Source: Chloracidobacterium sp. (GTDB taxonomy: Bacteria > Acidobacteriota > Blastocatellia > Chloracidobacteriales > Chloracidobacteriaceae). From it: a stretch of DNA of 64,000 nt. The position numbers and the translations under genes were made by a program. The stretch covers positions 124,001 through 188,000 of the forward strand of contig JANWUV010000007.1 of assembly GCA_025057975.1 (NCBI GenBank), in the 5' to 3' direction. The notes under the pieces were generated by a model that did no database searches, was not told the origin of the DNA, and saw only the letters and a list, made by a program, of their open reading frames with translations. Of the stretch, positions 8,809 to 16,859 are shown one piece after another. The number at the start of each line of letters is the position of its first letter. The first letter of the stretch is position 1.

Positions 8809-10342
8809 AAACGAAGTAGTTCGCTGTTTCCCGCACAATCGGGACATTGCGCCGCTTGAACAGAGGAATCAGTGAGTCCGCGCCGTAGACCTTGTGGCAA
8901 ACGACGTATAGACGGTTGTATCGCTGAAGGAACGATTTGTCCTCAAAGCGCGGCGTGCGCGGGTTGCGCAACAGCGCACGCAATCCGCGTTCCGGGTCCT
9001 GAGGCTGGGGGTAGCTCAACACTCCGAAGACATAAACAACTTGCGGCAACCGTGAGCCGAAGTAGTGCTTGAGCGGAAGATACTCCAAGACGCTGACGAT
9101 GACCGGTTGCGAGGGATTGGGGAGATTCACCACCTCCTCGGTGCTCGGCGGAACAAGCCGCCACGGTTGCAGGCTGACCCACAGCGTGGACGTTGCCAAG
9201 ATGACCCAAACCCCCACCGCCAGTCGTTGCGCGTTGCGCGCCGTCAGCCGTCGGGTGACATAGACGAGCCAAATGGACAGTCCGACCACGGCCGGCAATA
9301 GATAGCGTTGGGTGAACATTGTTTTGCCTGTGATCTGCATCAACACCATCCACCCGATTGGAAAAACGAAGATCGAGACGACGCCCATCGCCGGCCATTC
9401 CGGGGCGAGGTCCTTCTGAAACCAGACTGAACGGGCGGCTGTGCGAGGTTCTTGCCAATTGCGCAGAACAATAACCGCCAAAAGCGTCAACAAGGCGAGG
9501 CAGGCCGGTGGGTTGATCAACCACCAGTAGAAATCAGGTAGCTCCGACCAACGGAGCGTCGTTTTCCAGTATGGGATTTGGGCCTGCTCAATGAAAAGCG
9601 GCCAGTTGTATGCCAAAACCCCCAATGGGGCTAGCAGCGCCGCCCATACCGCCCACCGGTGCTGCCGGGTGCGCTGTGTCCGATACAGCTCAACCAACCA
9701 CAAGCAGGTAAGCGGAAGGAGCATCATGTAGTGAAACGCCATGCCTAGCGACAAACCACCACCTAGGCCGAGTAAAGCGCTGCGCCGGCGGTCGGGCGGC
9801 AAGGATGCGTCGCCGGTCAGGTGATAGCAGACCAGACCGAGGCCGAAGCAGCCGAGCATCAGCCCGTAGGGCCGGGCCTCGCTGGCGTAGAAGACGACGC
9901 CCGTGACCAAGGGCGTCGCCATAGCGACAAGCCCCGACGCTGAACCACCTCCGAGCCGGCGGCCAAGGATGTAGAGCGACAGGCATAGCAGCCAATAGCC
10001 GCCTATGGCGGGCAGGCGAAACGCCCATTCGCTTTCGCCAAAGCAGCCGACCAGCAGGCGCGTGACGACGTAAAACAGCGGCGGGTTCTGGTCGGGGCCG
10101 CGCCGAATGAGGTCAAACATCCCGGCCCAGTCGGGCATCGTCACGATGTAGAAGGTGAACAACTCGTCCAGCCAGAAGGCCCGCGTCACCGCCGCGTGCG
10201 TTACTTGGACACCGTACAAAAGCGTGAACCCAACGAGCACCGGGACATCCGTGGAGACAAGCCGTAGCCGTCCGTCCGGGACGAGGTCGCCGGACGCCTC
10301 TGCCGTGGAACTACTCGTGGTTTGGCTGTTGGACGTAGTCAT
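8792..10342 (-). CDS. GT39/PMT-like membrane glycosyltransferase, array copy 3
   Basis: About 516 residues, the same architecture as its neighbours: AFWLDELFTFYIVTMPDW, RRGPDQNPPLFYVVTRLL, multiple membrane spans, a conserved LQPWRLVPPS segment after the membrane region and a periplasmic C-terminal domain ending YFVYDYAY. Start ATG 10342 (MTTSNSQ) lies inside the 3' end of copy 2 (32-base overlap), so expression is probably coupled. The N-terminal third is much closer to the other copies than the loops are, suggesting recent exchange. Substrate unknown; cell-surface glycan or glycoprotein modification is the likely role. Confidence 0.85.
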   Translation of the reverse strand: MTTSNSQTTSSSTAEASGDLVPDGRLRLVSTDVPVLVGFTLLYGVQVTHAAVTRAFWLDELFTFYIVTMPDWAGMFDLIRRGPDQNPPLFYVVTRLLVGCFGESEWAFRLPAIGGYWLLCLSLYILGRRLGGGSASGLVAMATPLVTGVVFYASEARPYGLMLGCFGLGLVCYHLTGDASLPPDRRRSALLGLGGGLSLGMAFHYMMLLPLTCLWLVELYRTQRTRQHRWAVWAALLAPLGVLAYNWPLFIEQAQIPYWKTTLRWSELPDFYWWLINPPACLALLTLLAVIVLRNWQEPRTAARSVWFQKDLAPEWPAMGVVSIFVFPIGWMVLMQITGKTMFTQRYLLPAVVGLSIWLVYVTRRLTARNAQRLAVGVWVILATSTLWVSLQPWRLVPPSTEEVVNLPNPSQPVIVSVLEYLPLKHYFGSRLPQVVYVFGVLSYPQPQDPERGLRALLRNPRTPRFEDKSFLQRYNRLYVVCHKVYGADSLIPLFKRRNVPIVRETANYFVYDYAY

Positions 10343-10763
10343 AAACGAGGTACTCCGGCGTTTCTCGAACGACCGGAGCATGACGTTGTGTGAGTTCCGG
10401 GATTAGTTTTCCGGCTCCGTATGCCTTGTGACAAACGATATAGAACCGAGTGTGCGCCGAAAAGAAGCGCGCCGGCTCCTCAAAACGCGGTGCGCGTGGG
10501 TTAAGTGTTAGGGCGCGCAATCCACGGGTTGGGTCGGCGGGCTGTTGGTAGGTCATCGTGCCAAACACATGCACCACCTGCGGGAACCGGTCGCCAAGGT
10601 AGTGCTTGAGCGGAAAAAATTGACCAACGTCCACGAGGATCGGCTGTGATGGATTAGGCAAGTCGGCGACTTCGGCGACGCTTGGCGGCGTGAGTCGCCA
10701 CGGTCGTTGCATGGTCGTTACGCAAAGCAGAGCCGGCACGGTCAAGACGCCAATCCCAACCAG

Positions 10764-10766
10764 TCA
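10764..10766 (-). other. In-frame TGA splitting glycosyltransferase copy 2
   Basis: The TGA follows the codons for VRHG and is followed in the same frame by CTG GTT GGG. Copies 1 and 3 have Arg and Gln at this point. There is no selenocysteine-type hairpin that I can recognise just downstream. Confidence 0.85.
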
Positions 10767-11420
10767 TCCATGGCGGACCTCGATGCGGCGTAAGGGATAC
10801 GCCGCCAGCAACGCCAGTCCGGCGCTCGTCGCCAGCAAATAACGGTCGGCGAAAAATGTTTTACCGGTAAGCTTGAGAACGAACATCCACCCAATCGGCG
10901 GCAAAAGCGCGAATGACAGGCCGGCCGCCGTCCATTCGTAGGCATTAGGACAGGCTGGCGGTGACAGGGCTGTCCGCTGCGCCAGCACCGTCGCGCCGCC
11001 GACCATCAGCGCCAGCCAAAGGCACTCCGGCGGGCTGAGCAGCCAGTGGTAGAAATCCCAAACCTCTCTCCAAGACAGCGCCGTTTTCCAAAAAGGCAAC
11101 CTGGCCTGCCCGTGAAGCCAAGGCCAGTGCAGGGCTAAGACAAGAAGCGGCGACAACAATCCACCCCAAATTGCCCATGAAACCCGCCGCCGTCGCCGAC
11201 TTTGAATCACTTCCAAAACCCAGAGTACCGCGACAGGCAGCAGAGCCAAGTAATGGAGAGCAACGGCCAAACCAAGACCGCCGGCCAGCCCGGCTGTCGC
11301 CCATGGTCGCCAAGTTCGAACCTCGGCAAGCCGACGGCAAGCTGCCCCAAAACCAACCGCTCCTAACGCCAGTCCGTAGGGACGCGCTTCACCGGCGTAG
11401 TACACCGCCGCCGTCAACAC

Positions 11421-11735
11421 CGGCGTCGCCATGGCGACCAACCCGACCGGCGACCCGCCGAGACGCCGACCGAGGAAGTAGAGCGCCACGCACAGCACCC
11501 AGTAGCCGACCATCGCCGGCAAGCGGAAAACCCACTCGCTTTCGCCGAAGCAGCCGACCAGTAGGCGCGTGACGACGTAAAACAGCGGCGGGTTCTGGTC
11601 GGGGCCGCGCCGAATGAGGTCAAACATCCCGGTCCAGTCGGGCATCGTCACGATGTAGAAGGTGAACAACTCGTCCAGCCAGAACGCCCGCGTCACCGCC
11701 GCGTGCGCCACGTACGGCGCATAGAGCGCCGTAAA
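11421..11735. repeat. Near-identical 315-bp block in GT39 copy 2
   Basis: This block matches 12925-13239 at a constant offset of 1504 bases; by eye about five bases differ. It encodes the catalytic N-terminal third. Outside it the two genes diverge strongly, which points to gene conversion or selection on this segment. Shorter parts of the block recur in copies 3 and 4 (about 10030-10200 and 8500-8650). Confidence 0.85.
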
Positions 11736-11793
11736 GCCTGCCATCACCAGCAAATCACGGCGCACGTCGCGGGTTGCCAAACCGACCGAGCCG

Positions 11794-13293
11794 CTAGTCG
11801 GAGAAGTCATAAACGAAGTACTTGTCGGTGGCGCGCACCAGCTTTGGGGCGTGTTGTTCAAACAAGGTCAGCAGCAGGTCGGCTTCGTGCAGGACGGACT
11901 GCTTGCGATAGACGACGTAGAAGCGGTGGTGGCGGCGGAAGAAGGCGTTTGGGTCTTCAAAGCGTGGGGTGCGGGGATTATTCAGCAGGGCGCGCAGTCC
12001 GCGTGTGGGGTCGTCGGGTTGCGGGTAGGTCATCACCCCAAAGACGTAAACCACCTGTGGAAGTTGAGCGCCAAAATAGTGCTTCAGTGGCAGGTAATTC
12101 TGGATACCGACGATAATCGGCCGATTTCGGTCGGGAAGGTCGGCGACGCCTTCAGTGCTTGGCGGTGTGAGTCGCCACGGCTGAAGCGTTGCCGTGAGCG
12201 TCAGCGTGGTGAGAGTCGCCCACACCCCCAGCGTCAGTCGCCGAGCGTTGTGCGCCGTCAGCCGCCGTATGGCGTGAACAATCAGAATGGATAGTCCCAC
12301 GACGGCCGGCAGCAAATACCGTCGGGTGAACAGGGTCTGACCGGTCAGTTGCATCAGCGTCATCCATCCGACGGGCAGGACGACGACCAACAGCACCCCC
12401 AACGCCGACCACTCCGGACCGGGAACCGCCGCAGGTGGTTCGACAGGGTTGAGCGTGCGGCATGTGCGCCAATCAAGCCAACCCACAACCGCCATCAGCG
12501 CCAACAACGCCAAACAGGCCGGCGTGTTGCAGAGCCAGTCATAAAAGTACGGCAACTCCAGCCAGAGCAGTTGCTCACGCCAGTAAGGCAGCTTGGTCTG
12601 TTCCGTCAGGAGCATCCAGTTGGACGCAAGAACGCCCAGCGGCGTAACCAACGCCGCCCACACCGCCCAGCGCCGCCGCCCCGTACGCCACGTGCGATAC
12701 AACTCCGCCAGCCCCAAACACACCATCGGAAGCACCGCAAAGTAGTGAAACGCCGCCGCCAGCGTCAGCGCGCCGCCCAGCCCCAAAACGGCGCTGCGCC
12801 GCCGGGCGGGCGACTGGGCCGCGTCGGCGACCAAGGCATAGCAAACAAGACCGACGCCGAAACAGCCCAGCATCAGGCTGTAGGGACGCGCTTCCGTCGC
12901 ATAAAACACTGCGCCCGTAACGACCGGCGTCGCCATGGCGACCAGCCCGACCGGCGACCCGCCGAGACGCCGACCGAGGAAGTAGAGCGCCACGCACAGC
13001 ACCCAGTAGCCGACCATCGCTGGCAAGCGGAAAACCCACTCGCTTTCGCCGAAGCAGCCGACCAGTAGGCGCGTGACGACGTAAAACAGCGGCGGGTTCT
13101 GGTCGGGGCCGCGCCGAATGAGGTCAAACATCCCGGCCCAGTCGGGCATCGTCACGATGTAAAAGGTGAACAACTCGTCCAGCCAGAACGCCCGCGTCAC
13201 CGCCGCGTGCGCCACGTACGGCGCATAAAGCGCCGTAAAAACGCCGACAGTCGCCAAGTCCGCCAAAGCGATGTGTGACGTACCGGTTGTCAC
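11794..13293 (-). CDS. GT39/PMT-like membrane glycosyltransferase, array copy 1
   Basis: About 499 residues from a GTG start at 13293. This start makes a GTGA overlap with the upstream GT87 stop and gives an N-terminus (TTGTSH) aligned with the MTT/MTS starts of the other copies. The annotatable ATG at 13332 would overlap the upstream gene by 43 bases. It contains AFWLDELFTFYIVTMPDW, RRGPDQNPPLFYV, about ten membrane segments, LQPWRLTPPS and a C-terminal end YFVYDFSD. The N-terminal block (13239-12925) is almost identical in DNA to that of copy 2. It transfers an unknown sugar on the periplasmic face. Confidence 0.85.
   Translation of the reverse strand: MTTGTSHIALADLATVGVFTALYAPYVAHAAVTRAFWLDELFTFYIVTMPDWAGMFDLIRRGPDQNPPLFYVVTRLLVGCFGESEWVFRLPAMVGYWVLCVALYFLGRRLGGSPVGLVAMATPVVTGAVFYATEARPYSLMLGCFGVGLVCYALVADAAQSPARRRSAVLGLGGALTLAAAFHYFAVLPMVCLGLAELYRTWRTGRRRWAVWAALVTPLGVLASNWMLLTEQTKLPYWREQLLWLELPYFYDWLCNTPACLALLALMAVVGWLDWRTCRTLNPVEPPAAVPGPEWSALGVLLVVVLPVGWMTLMQLTGQTLFTRRYLLPAVVGLSILIVHAIRRLTAHNARRLTLGVWATLTTLTLTATLQPWRLTPPSTEGVADLPDRNRPIIVGIQNYLPLKHYFGAQLPQVVYVFGVMTYPQPDDPTRGLRALLNNPRTPRFEDPNAFFRRHHRFYVVYRKQSVLHEADLLLTLFEQHAPKLVRATDKYFVYDFSD
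12925..13239. repeat. Near-identical 315-bp block in GT39 copy 1
   Basis: Partner of 11421-11735 in the same orientation. The differences are scattered single bases, for example C/T in the codons for the first and second membrane segments. Confidence 0.85.
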
Positions 13294-14552
13294 CGAGGCC
13301 GTCCCGGACGGCCCATCTGTCCTTTGTTGCATGCGGTGAACAGCGCAGGCGCGGATGACGCCTCTTCATCCGCCGCCCGACACAGGTCTAATCTGAGCGC
13401 CAAAGCGAGCGCCAGCATAATCGCCATACCCGCCCCGGCAAAGAGCGACCACGCTTCAACCGTGCAGCGGAGCGCCGATGGTACGACCTGAAAACCCGAC
13501 CACGCGCAAAGCGCAAAGCCCACCACGCCTGCCTCAGCCGCCCAACGGCGCGCCCGGCCGCCGAGTGCAACCGCGACCGGCAACGCCAACAACGCGAAAT
13601 GGACGACCCAACTCAGTTTCGCTCCCAAAACGCACCAAGCGCCCGCCGTCGCCGCCGCTGGATACGCCGCCGGCTCAATCGCCCGACGACTGACCCAGCC
13701 CACGCTGAAAAGCCACACAGCCCCCAGCGCCGCCAACGGCCAATACGAGAGCCGACCCGGTATGCCAAGCCACAGTTCAACCCGCAGCAGCGCGCCGTAA
13801 AGCGACTGATTGCTCGGTACGGCGAAATCAAAGCGCCAACCCTGAACAATGACCTCCCGGTACCAGCCTTGAATAATGTCTCGGCTGTGTTCGCCAAGCA
13901 GGCTCAACGACAAGCTGTTGACAAGCAACACCCAAAACGCGCACCAGCCAAGGAGTCGCCAAGCGCGGCGCCCGACGAAATAGGGCAAAAGCAATACCGG
14001 GGACACCTTGACGCTCAGCGCCAAAGCCAAGGCGAATCCGGCCGCCGGGCTGCGTCGCCGCTCCGCGTCCGCCGACAACGCGAACGTTACGGCGACGGCG
14101 ATCCAAAGATTGACCTGCCCCAGCAGGATGTTGCCGACAAAAACCGGCGCAAGCGCCGCCCACCACAGCCAAGCGCGAGTTGCACGAGTTGCATTAGCAT
14201 GAGGCGGCGTCAGCGCCGGCTGCGCTAAACGCCACAACCAGAGAACGGCGACCACGTTGCCGACCGCCCAAACGCCGGCGGCGACCGGAAGTGGAAACAG
14301 CGCCAACGGCGTCAGAAGCTGGGCGAACAGCGGCGGGTAGAGATACGGCGTCGCCGCCCGTATCGCAGTATCGTACGGATTGCCCGTTAGGATGACTTGC
14401 CGGGCGGCGGCGTAAAACACCGTGAAGTCATTGCCGTACACGTCCGGCGTCACGCCGCTGCGCGCCGCGCCGAGACCACACAGCGCCGCCGCGCAACTCC
14501 AAAAGACCGCCCGGCCGACAAGCGGCGACCACGTTGGCGACGGCGTACGCAA
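13290..14552 (-). CDS. GT87-type (DUF2029) membrane glycosyltransferase
   Basis: 420 residues with about ten membrane segments. DVYGNDFTVFYAAARQ, TGNPYD and TPYLYPPLFAQLLTPL match the GT87 N-terminal signature, a GT-C family that includes polyprenyl-phosphate-mannose-dependent alpha-mannosyltransferases of actinobacterial lipoglycans. It begins two bases after the stop of the Spy-like gene and overlaps the next glycosyltransferase by GTGA, so it is in the middle of one operon. The sugar and acceptor cannot be told from sequence. Together with the GT39 array it suggests a surface-glycan or protein-glycosylation locus. Confidence 0.82.
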   Translation of the reverse strand: MRTPSPTWSPLVGRAVFWSCAAALCGLGAARSGVTPDVYGNDFTVFYAAARQVILTGNPYDTAIRAATPYLYPPLFAQLLTPLALFPLPVAAGVWAVGNVVAVLWLWRLAQPALTPPHANATRATRAWLWWAALAPVFVGNILLGQVNLWIAVAVTFALSADAERRRSPAAGFALALALSVKVSPVLLLPYFVGRRAWRLLGWCAFWVLLVNSLSLSLLGEHSRDIIQGWYREVIVQGWRFDFAVPSNQSLYGALLRVELWLGIPGRLSYWPLAALGAVWLFSVGWVSRRAIEPAAYPAAATAGAWCVLGAKLSWVVHFALLALPVAVALGGRARRWAAEAGVVGFALCAWSGFQVVPSALRCTVEAWSLFAGAGMAIMLALALALRLDLCRAADEEASSAPALFTACNKGQMGRPGRPR

Positions 14553-14554
14553 GG

Positions 14555-15085
14555 CTACGGTGTCGGCCGTCGAATCGGCCGTCCGGGACGCTCCGGCCTA
14601 CGTCGTAGGAAGTCCTCACGCGGCTCGGCGCGCAGTTCGTTCAGGGTGCGCAGTTGTTCAACCGTCAGCACAGCCCGAATGCGATATTGCATCCGCGCGC
14701 GCAGTTGCGTGAGTTCGGCTTCGGCCGCCGCCAGTTCGCGGGCGCGCTGGTCAACAAGGGCGTCGCTCGTCTCCTCACCGTAGATGGCGTCGTTGAGCAG
14801 CCGCCGGCACGCCACGACCTTCCGTCGGGCAGCCTGCATCGCCGGCCCTTCCTGCCGCCGCACCTCCTGCATGCGGCGTACTTGGTCGGGCGTCAATCCA
14901 AGCGCCCGCGCCAGCAGACGCGATTCGTACAGCGCCGCTGGCAACGCCGTCTCCTGACGCAGCAGCGCCGCGTCCGGGTCGTCCGGCGGCGGGGGTGGGG
15001 AGGGCTGCTGCGCAACAGCCGTCCCGACCAAAACGCCGTATAAGAGGAAACCGCCGAACACTCCCAACCGCAACCGCTGTGGCAT
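14555..15085 (-). CDS. Spy/CpxP-like periplasmic protein
   Basis: 176 residues. It has a signal peptide (GVFGGFLLYGVLVGTAVAQ, cleavage after AQ), a proline-rich linker, then a helical body rich in Arg, Glu and Gln with LGLTPDQVRRMQEVRRQ and LTVEQLRTLNELRA. These two LTxxQ-type motifs mark the Spy/CpxP/zinc-resistance family of periplasmic chaperone or stress sensor proteins. The C-terminal tail is Arg/Pro-rich. It is the first gene of the glycosyltransferase operon and is divergent from htrA (231-base gap), itself an envelope-stress protease, so a shared envelope-stress control region is plausible. Confidence 0.72.
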   Translation of the reverse strand: MPQRLRLGVFGGFLLYGVLVGTAVAQQPSPPPPPDDPDAALLRQETALPAALYESRLLARALGLTPDQVRRMQEVRRQEGPAMQAARRKVVACRRLLNDAIYGEETSDALVDQRARELAAAEAELTQLRARMQYRIRAVLTVEQLRTLNELRAEPREDFLRRRPERPGRPIRRPTP

Positions 15086-15316
15086 GATGAAACTCCGTTT
15101 GGACTGATTTGGCCTAAGGCCGACGTGGTGTTCGCCGACATGGACCCGTCACGATAGACGCGCGCCGGAGAAAAAAAGTCGGAAAACGCGGACACGCTTG
15201 CTCATCAGCCGGGCGTTGGAGCGACCGTTGTTGACAGCCGACCCGGCGCGCTCCACACTCGGAGTCACGCCTCCGCTTTGCCGCGACTCTCCTCACTTTG
15301 CCTGATTCTCAAATCT

Positions 15317-16825
15317 ATGAGTACACGTCGCAAGCTGTTTGGTTTCGCCGTCCAGTCGGTCTTGGTCGCCGCCGTCGGCTTTGCGCTGGTGGTGGGCGGA
15401 TGGATGGTGTTGGCCCGTACGGCGCGTCCGGCTGCGCCGGACCTCTCAAAGCTGACCCTTGTCTCGCACCACGGCGAGGCGCTCAGCGGCGCGGCCGCCG
15501 ATCTTTCGACGGCGTTTCGGAAAATCGGCAAACTCGTCAAGCCGTCGGTGGTCAGCATTCGGGTGATTGAGACGGTTTCCGCCGATGCGCTTGGTCTGGG
15601 ACGCAACCATCCGCCCATCCCCGGTTTGGAGGGCGGTCTCAAACAGCGCGGCTCCGGTTCCGGTTTTGTCATCAGTTCCGACGGCTACATCGTGACCAAT
15701 GAACATGTCGTCGGCAAGGCCGACAAAATCCGGGTGACCTTCGACGACGGCCGGCAAGCGACGGCGAAGCTCGTCGGCGTTGACCCGCCGACCGACTTGG
15801 CCGTGATCAAGGTTGAGGCGACAGGCCTGACGCCGGTCACCCTCGGCGACCCGACGGAGATGGAGCAGGGCGATTGGGTGATGGCGATTGGCGCGCCGTT
15901 CGGCCTTGAACAAACGATGACGGTCGGCGTCATTAGCGCGACCGGACGCAACCTGCCCAGTTCACGGACGAATCGGTTCGCCCAGTACAACAACTACCTG
16001 CAGACCGACGCCTCGATCAATCCGGGCAACTCCGGCGGGCCACTCGTGAACCTGCGCGGGGAGGTCATCGGCGTCAACACGATGATTTTGTCCGAGTCGG
16101 GCGGCAGCGAGGGAATTGGGTTCGCTATTCCGTCCGATTTGGTTGAACGCATCTGCCGGAAGCTGATTTTGGAAGGGCGTGTCCGGCGTGGCTGGCTTGG
16201 CGTAAGTCTGCCGGTACAACCAATGACGGAAGCGCAGGCAAAGTCGCTGGGTTTGCCAAACGCGGAAGGCGCACTCGTGCAGGACACGGTCGGGCCGGAC
16301 AGTCCGGCGGCGCGCGCTGGGCTGCGCAGCGGCGATTTCATCGTTCGGTTTGACGGCGCACCCATTCGCAACGAGCGCGAACTGACAACCAAGGTCGCCG
16401 ACACGGAAGTGGGTAAAACCGTCACAGTGGAGTTTATCCGCGACGGCCAGCGCCGGAGCGTCCAAGTGACGATTGCCGAGCGTCCGGCGGTAGAAACCAC
16501 CCGCCTGTCTCCAAAGACCGAATCCACAAACGGCGACAACCTGCTCGGATTGAAGACGGCGCCGTTACCGGAAAGCCTCATCCCCAAACTGCGTCAGCCG
16601 AACGGCGTGCTGATTGAATCAGTTGTCTCCGGCAGTCCAGCCGATGAGGCGGGGCTGGCCAAAGGGATGGTGATCCACAGCCTCAATCGGCGTCCGGTCA
16701 TGTCGCCTGAAGATATGACGCGGCTGACGCAAGAACTTCGTCTTGGCGATACGGTGGTAGTGGGCGTCGAGGTGCAGGTGGGCGGACGCTGGGAGTTTCG
16801 CTTTGTGTCGGTCAATATTGAGTAA
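15317..16825 (+). CDS. HtrA/DegP-family serine protease with two PDZ domains
   Basis: 502 residues. A single N-terminal hydrophobic segment (residues about 8-30) acts as signal or anchor. The trypsin-like domain has the triad His in TNEHVVGKAD, Asp in PTDLAVIKVE and Ser in NPGNSGGPLV. Two PDZ domains follow, each starting around GWLGVSLPVQP and NLLGLKTAPLP, with ALVQDTVGPDSPAARAGL and LIESVVSGSPADEAGL. It degrades or refolds damaged periplasmic proteins. ATG 15317 (MSTRRK) is preferred to an extension to 15278. No clear ribosome-binding site is seen. It is followed 34 bases later by a membrane glycosyltransferase. Confidence 0.94.
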   Translation: MSTRRKLFGFAVQSVLVAAVGFALVVGGWMVLARTARPAAPDLSKLTLVSHHGEALSGAAADLSTAFRKIGKLVKPSVVSIRVIETVSADALGLGRNHPPIPGLEGGLKQRGSGSGFVISSDGYIVTNEHVVGKADKIRVTFDDGRQATAKLVGVDPPTDLAVIKVEATGLTPVTLGDPTEMEQGDWVMAIGAPFGLEQTMTVGVISATGRNLPSSRTNRFAQYNNYLQTDASINPGNSGGPLVNLRGEVIGVNTMILSESGGSEGIGFAIPSDLVERICRKLILEGRVRRGWLGVSLPVQPMTEAQAKSLGLPNAEGALVQDTVGPDSPAARAGLRSGDFIVRFDGAPIRNERELTTKVADTEVGKTVTVEFIRDGQRRSVQVTIAERPAVETTRLSPKTESTNGDNLLGLKTAPLPESLIPKLRQPNGVLIESVVSGSPADEAGLAKGMVIHSLNRRPVMSPEDMTRLTQELRLGDTVVVGVEVQVGGRWEFRFVSVNIE

Positions 16826-16859
16826 GCGCAGCGACCGGGCGGCGTCAAACCAAGTCACC

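Larger units (their letters stand above)
10311..11810 (-). pseudogene. GT39-like glycosyltransferase, array copy 2, interrupted by in-frame TGA
   Basis: From ATG 11810 the frame reads through the N-terminal catalytic region and membrane spans to YPLRRIEVRHG, then meets TGA at 10766-10764. The same frame continues without shift as LVGIGVLTVPALLCV into QRPWRLTPPS and a full C-terminal domain ending at 10311. The spacing from the RR pair to PWRL is 27 residues, identical to copies 1 and 3, so nothing is inserted or deleted. In those copies the stop position is Arg or Gln, so one CGA-to-TGA or CAA-to-TGA type change is enough. It is a recent nonsense pseudogene, a split but functional gene, or a base-call error. 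Confidence 0.8.

Noticed and set aside
10764-10766. TGA as a selenocysteine codon
   Set aside because: The paralogues have Arg or Gln here, not Cys, the position is not a redox site, and no SECIS-like hairpin is evident.
10742-10945. Short alternative frame suggesting a frameshift in glycosyltransferase copy 2
   Set aside because: The true frame continues on both sides of the TGA with motif spacing identical to copies 1 and 3, so no shift is needed.
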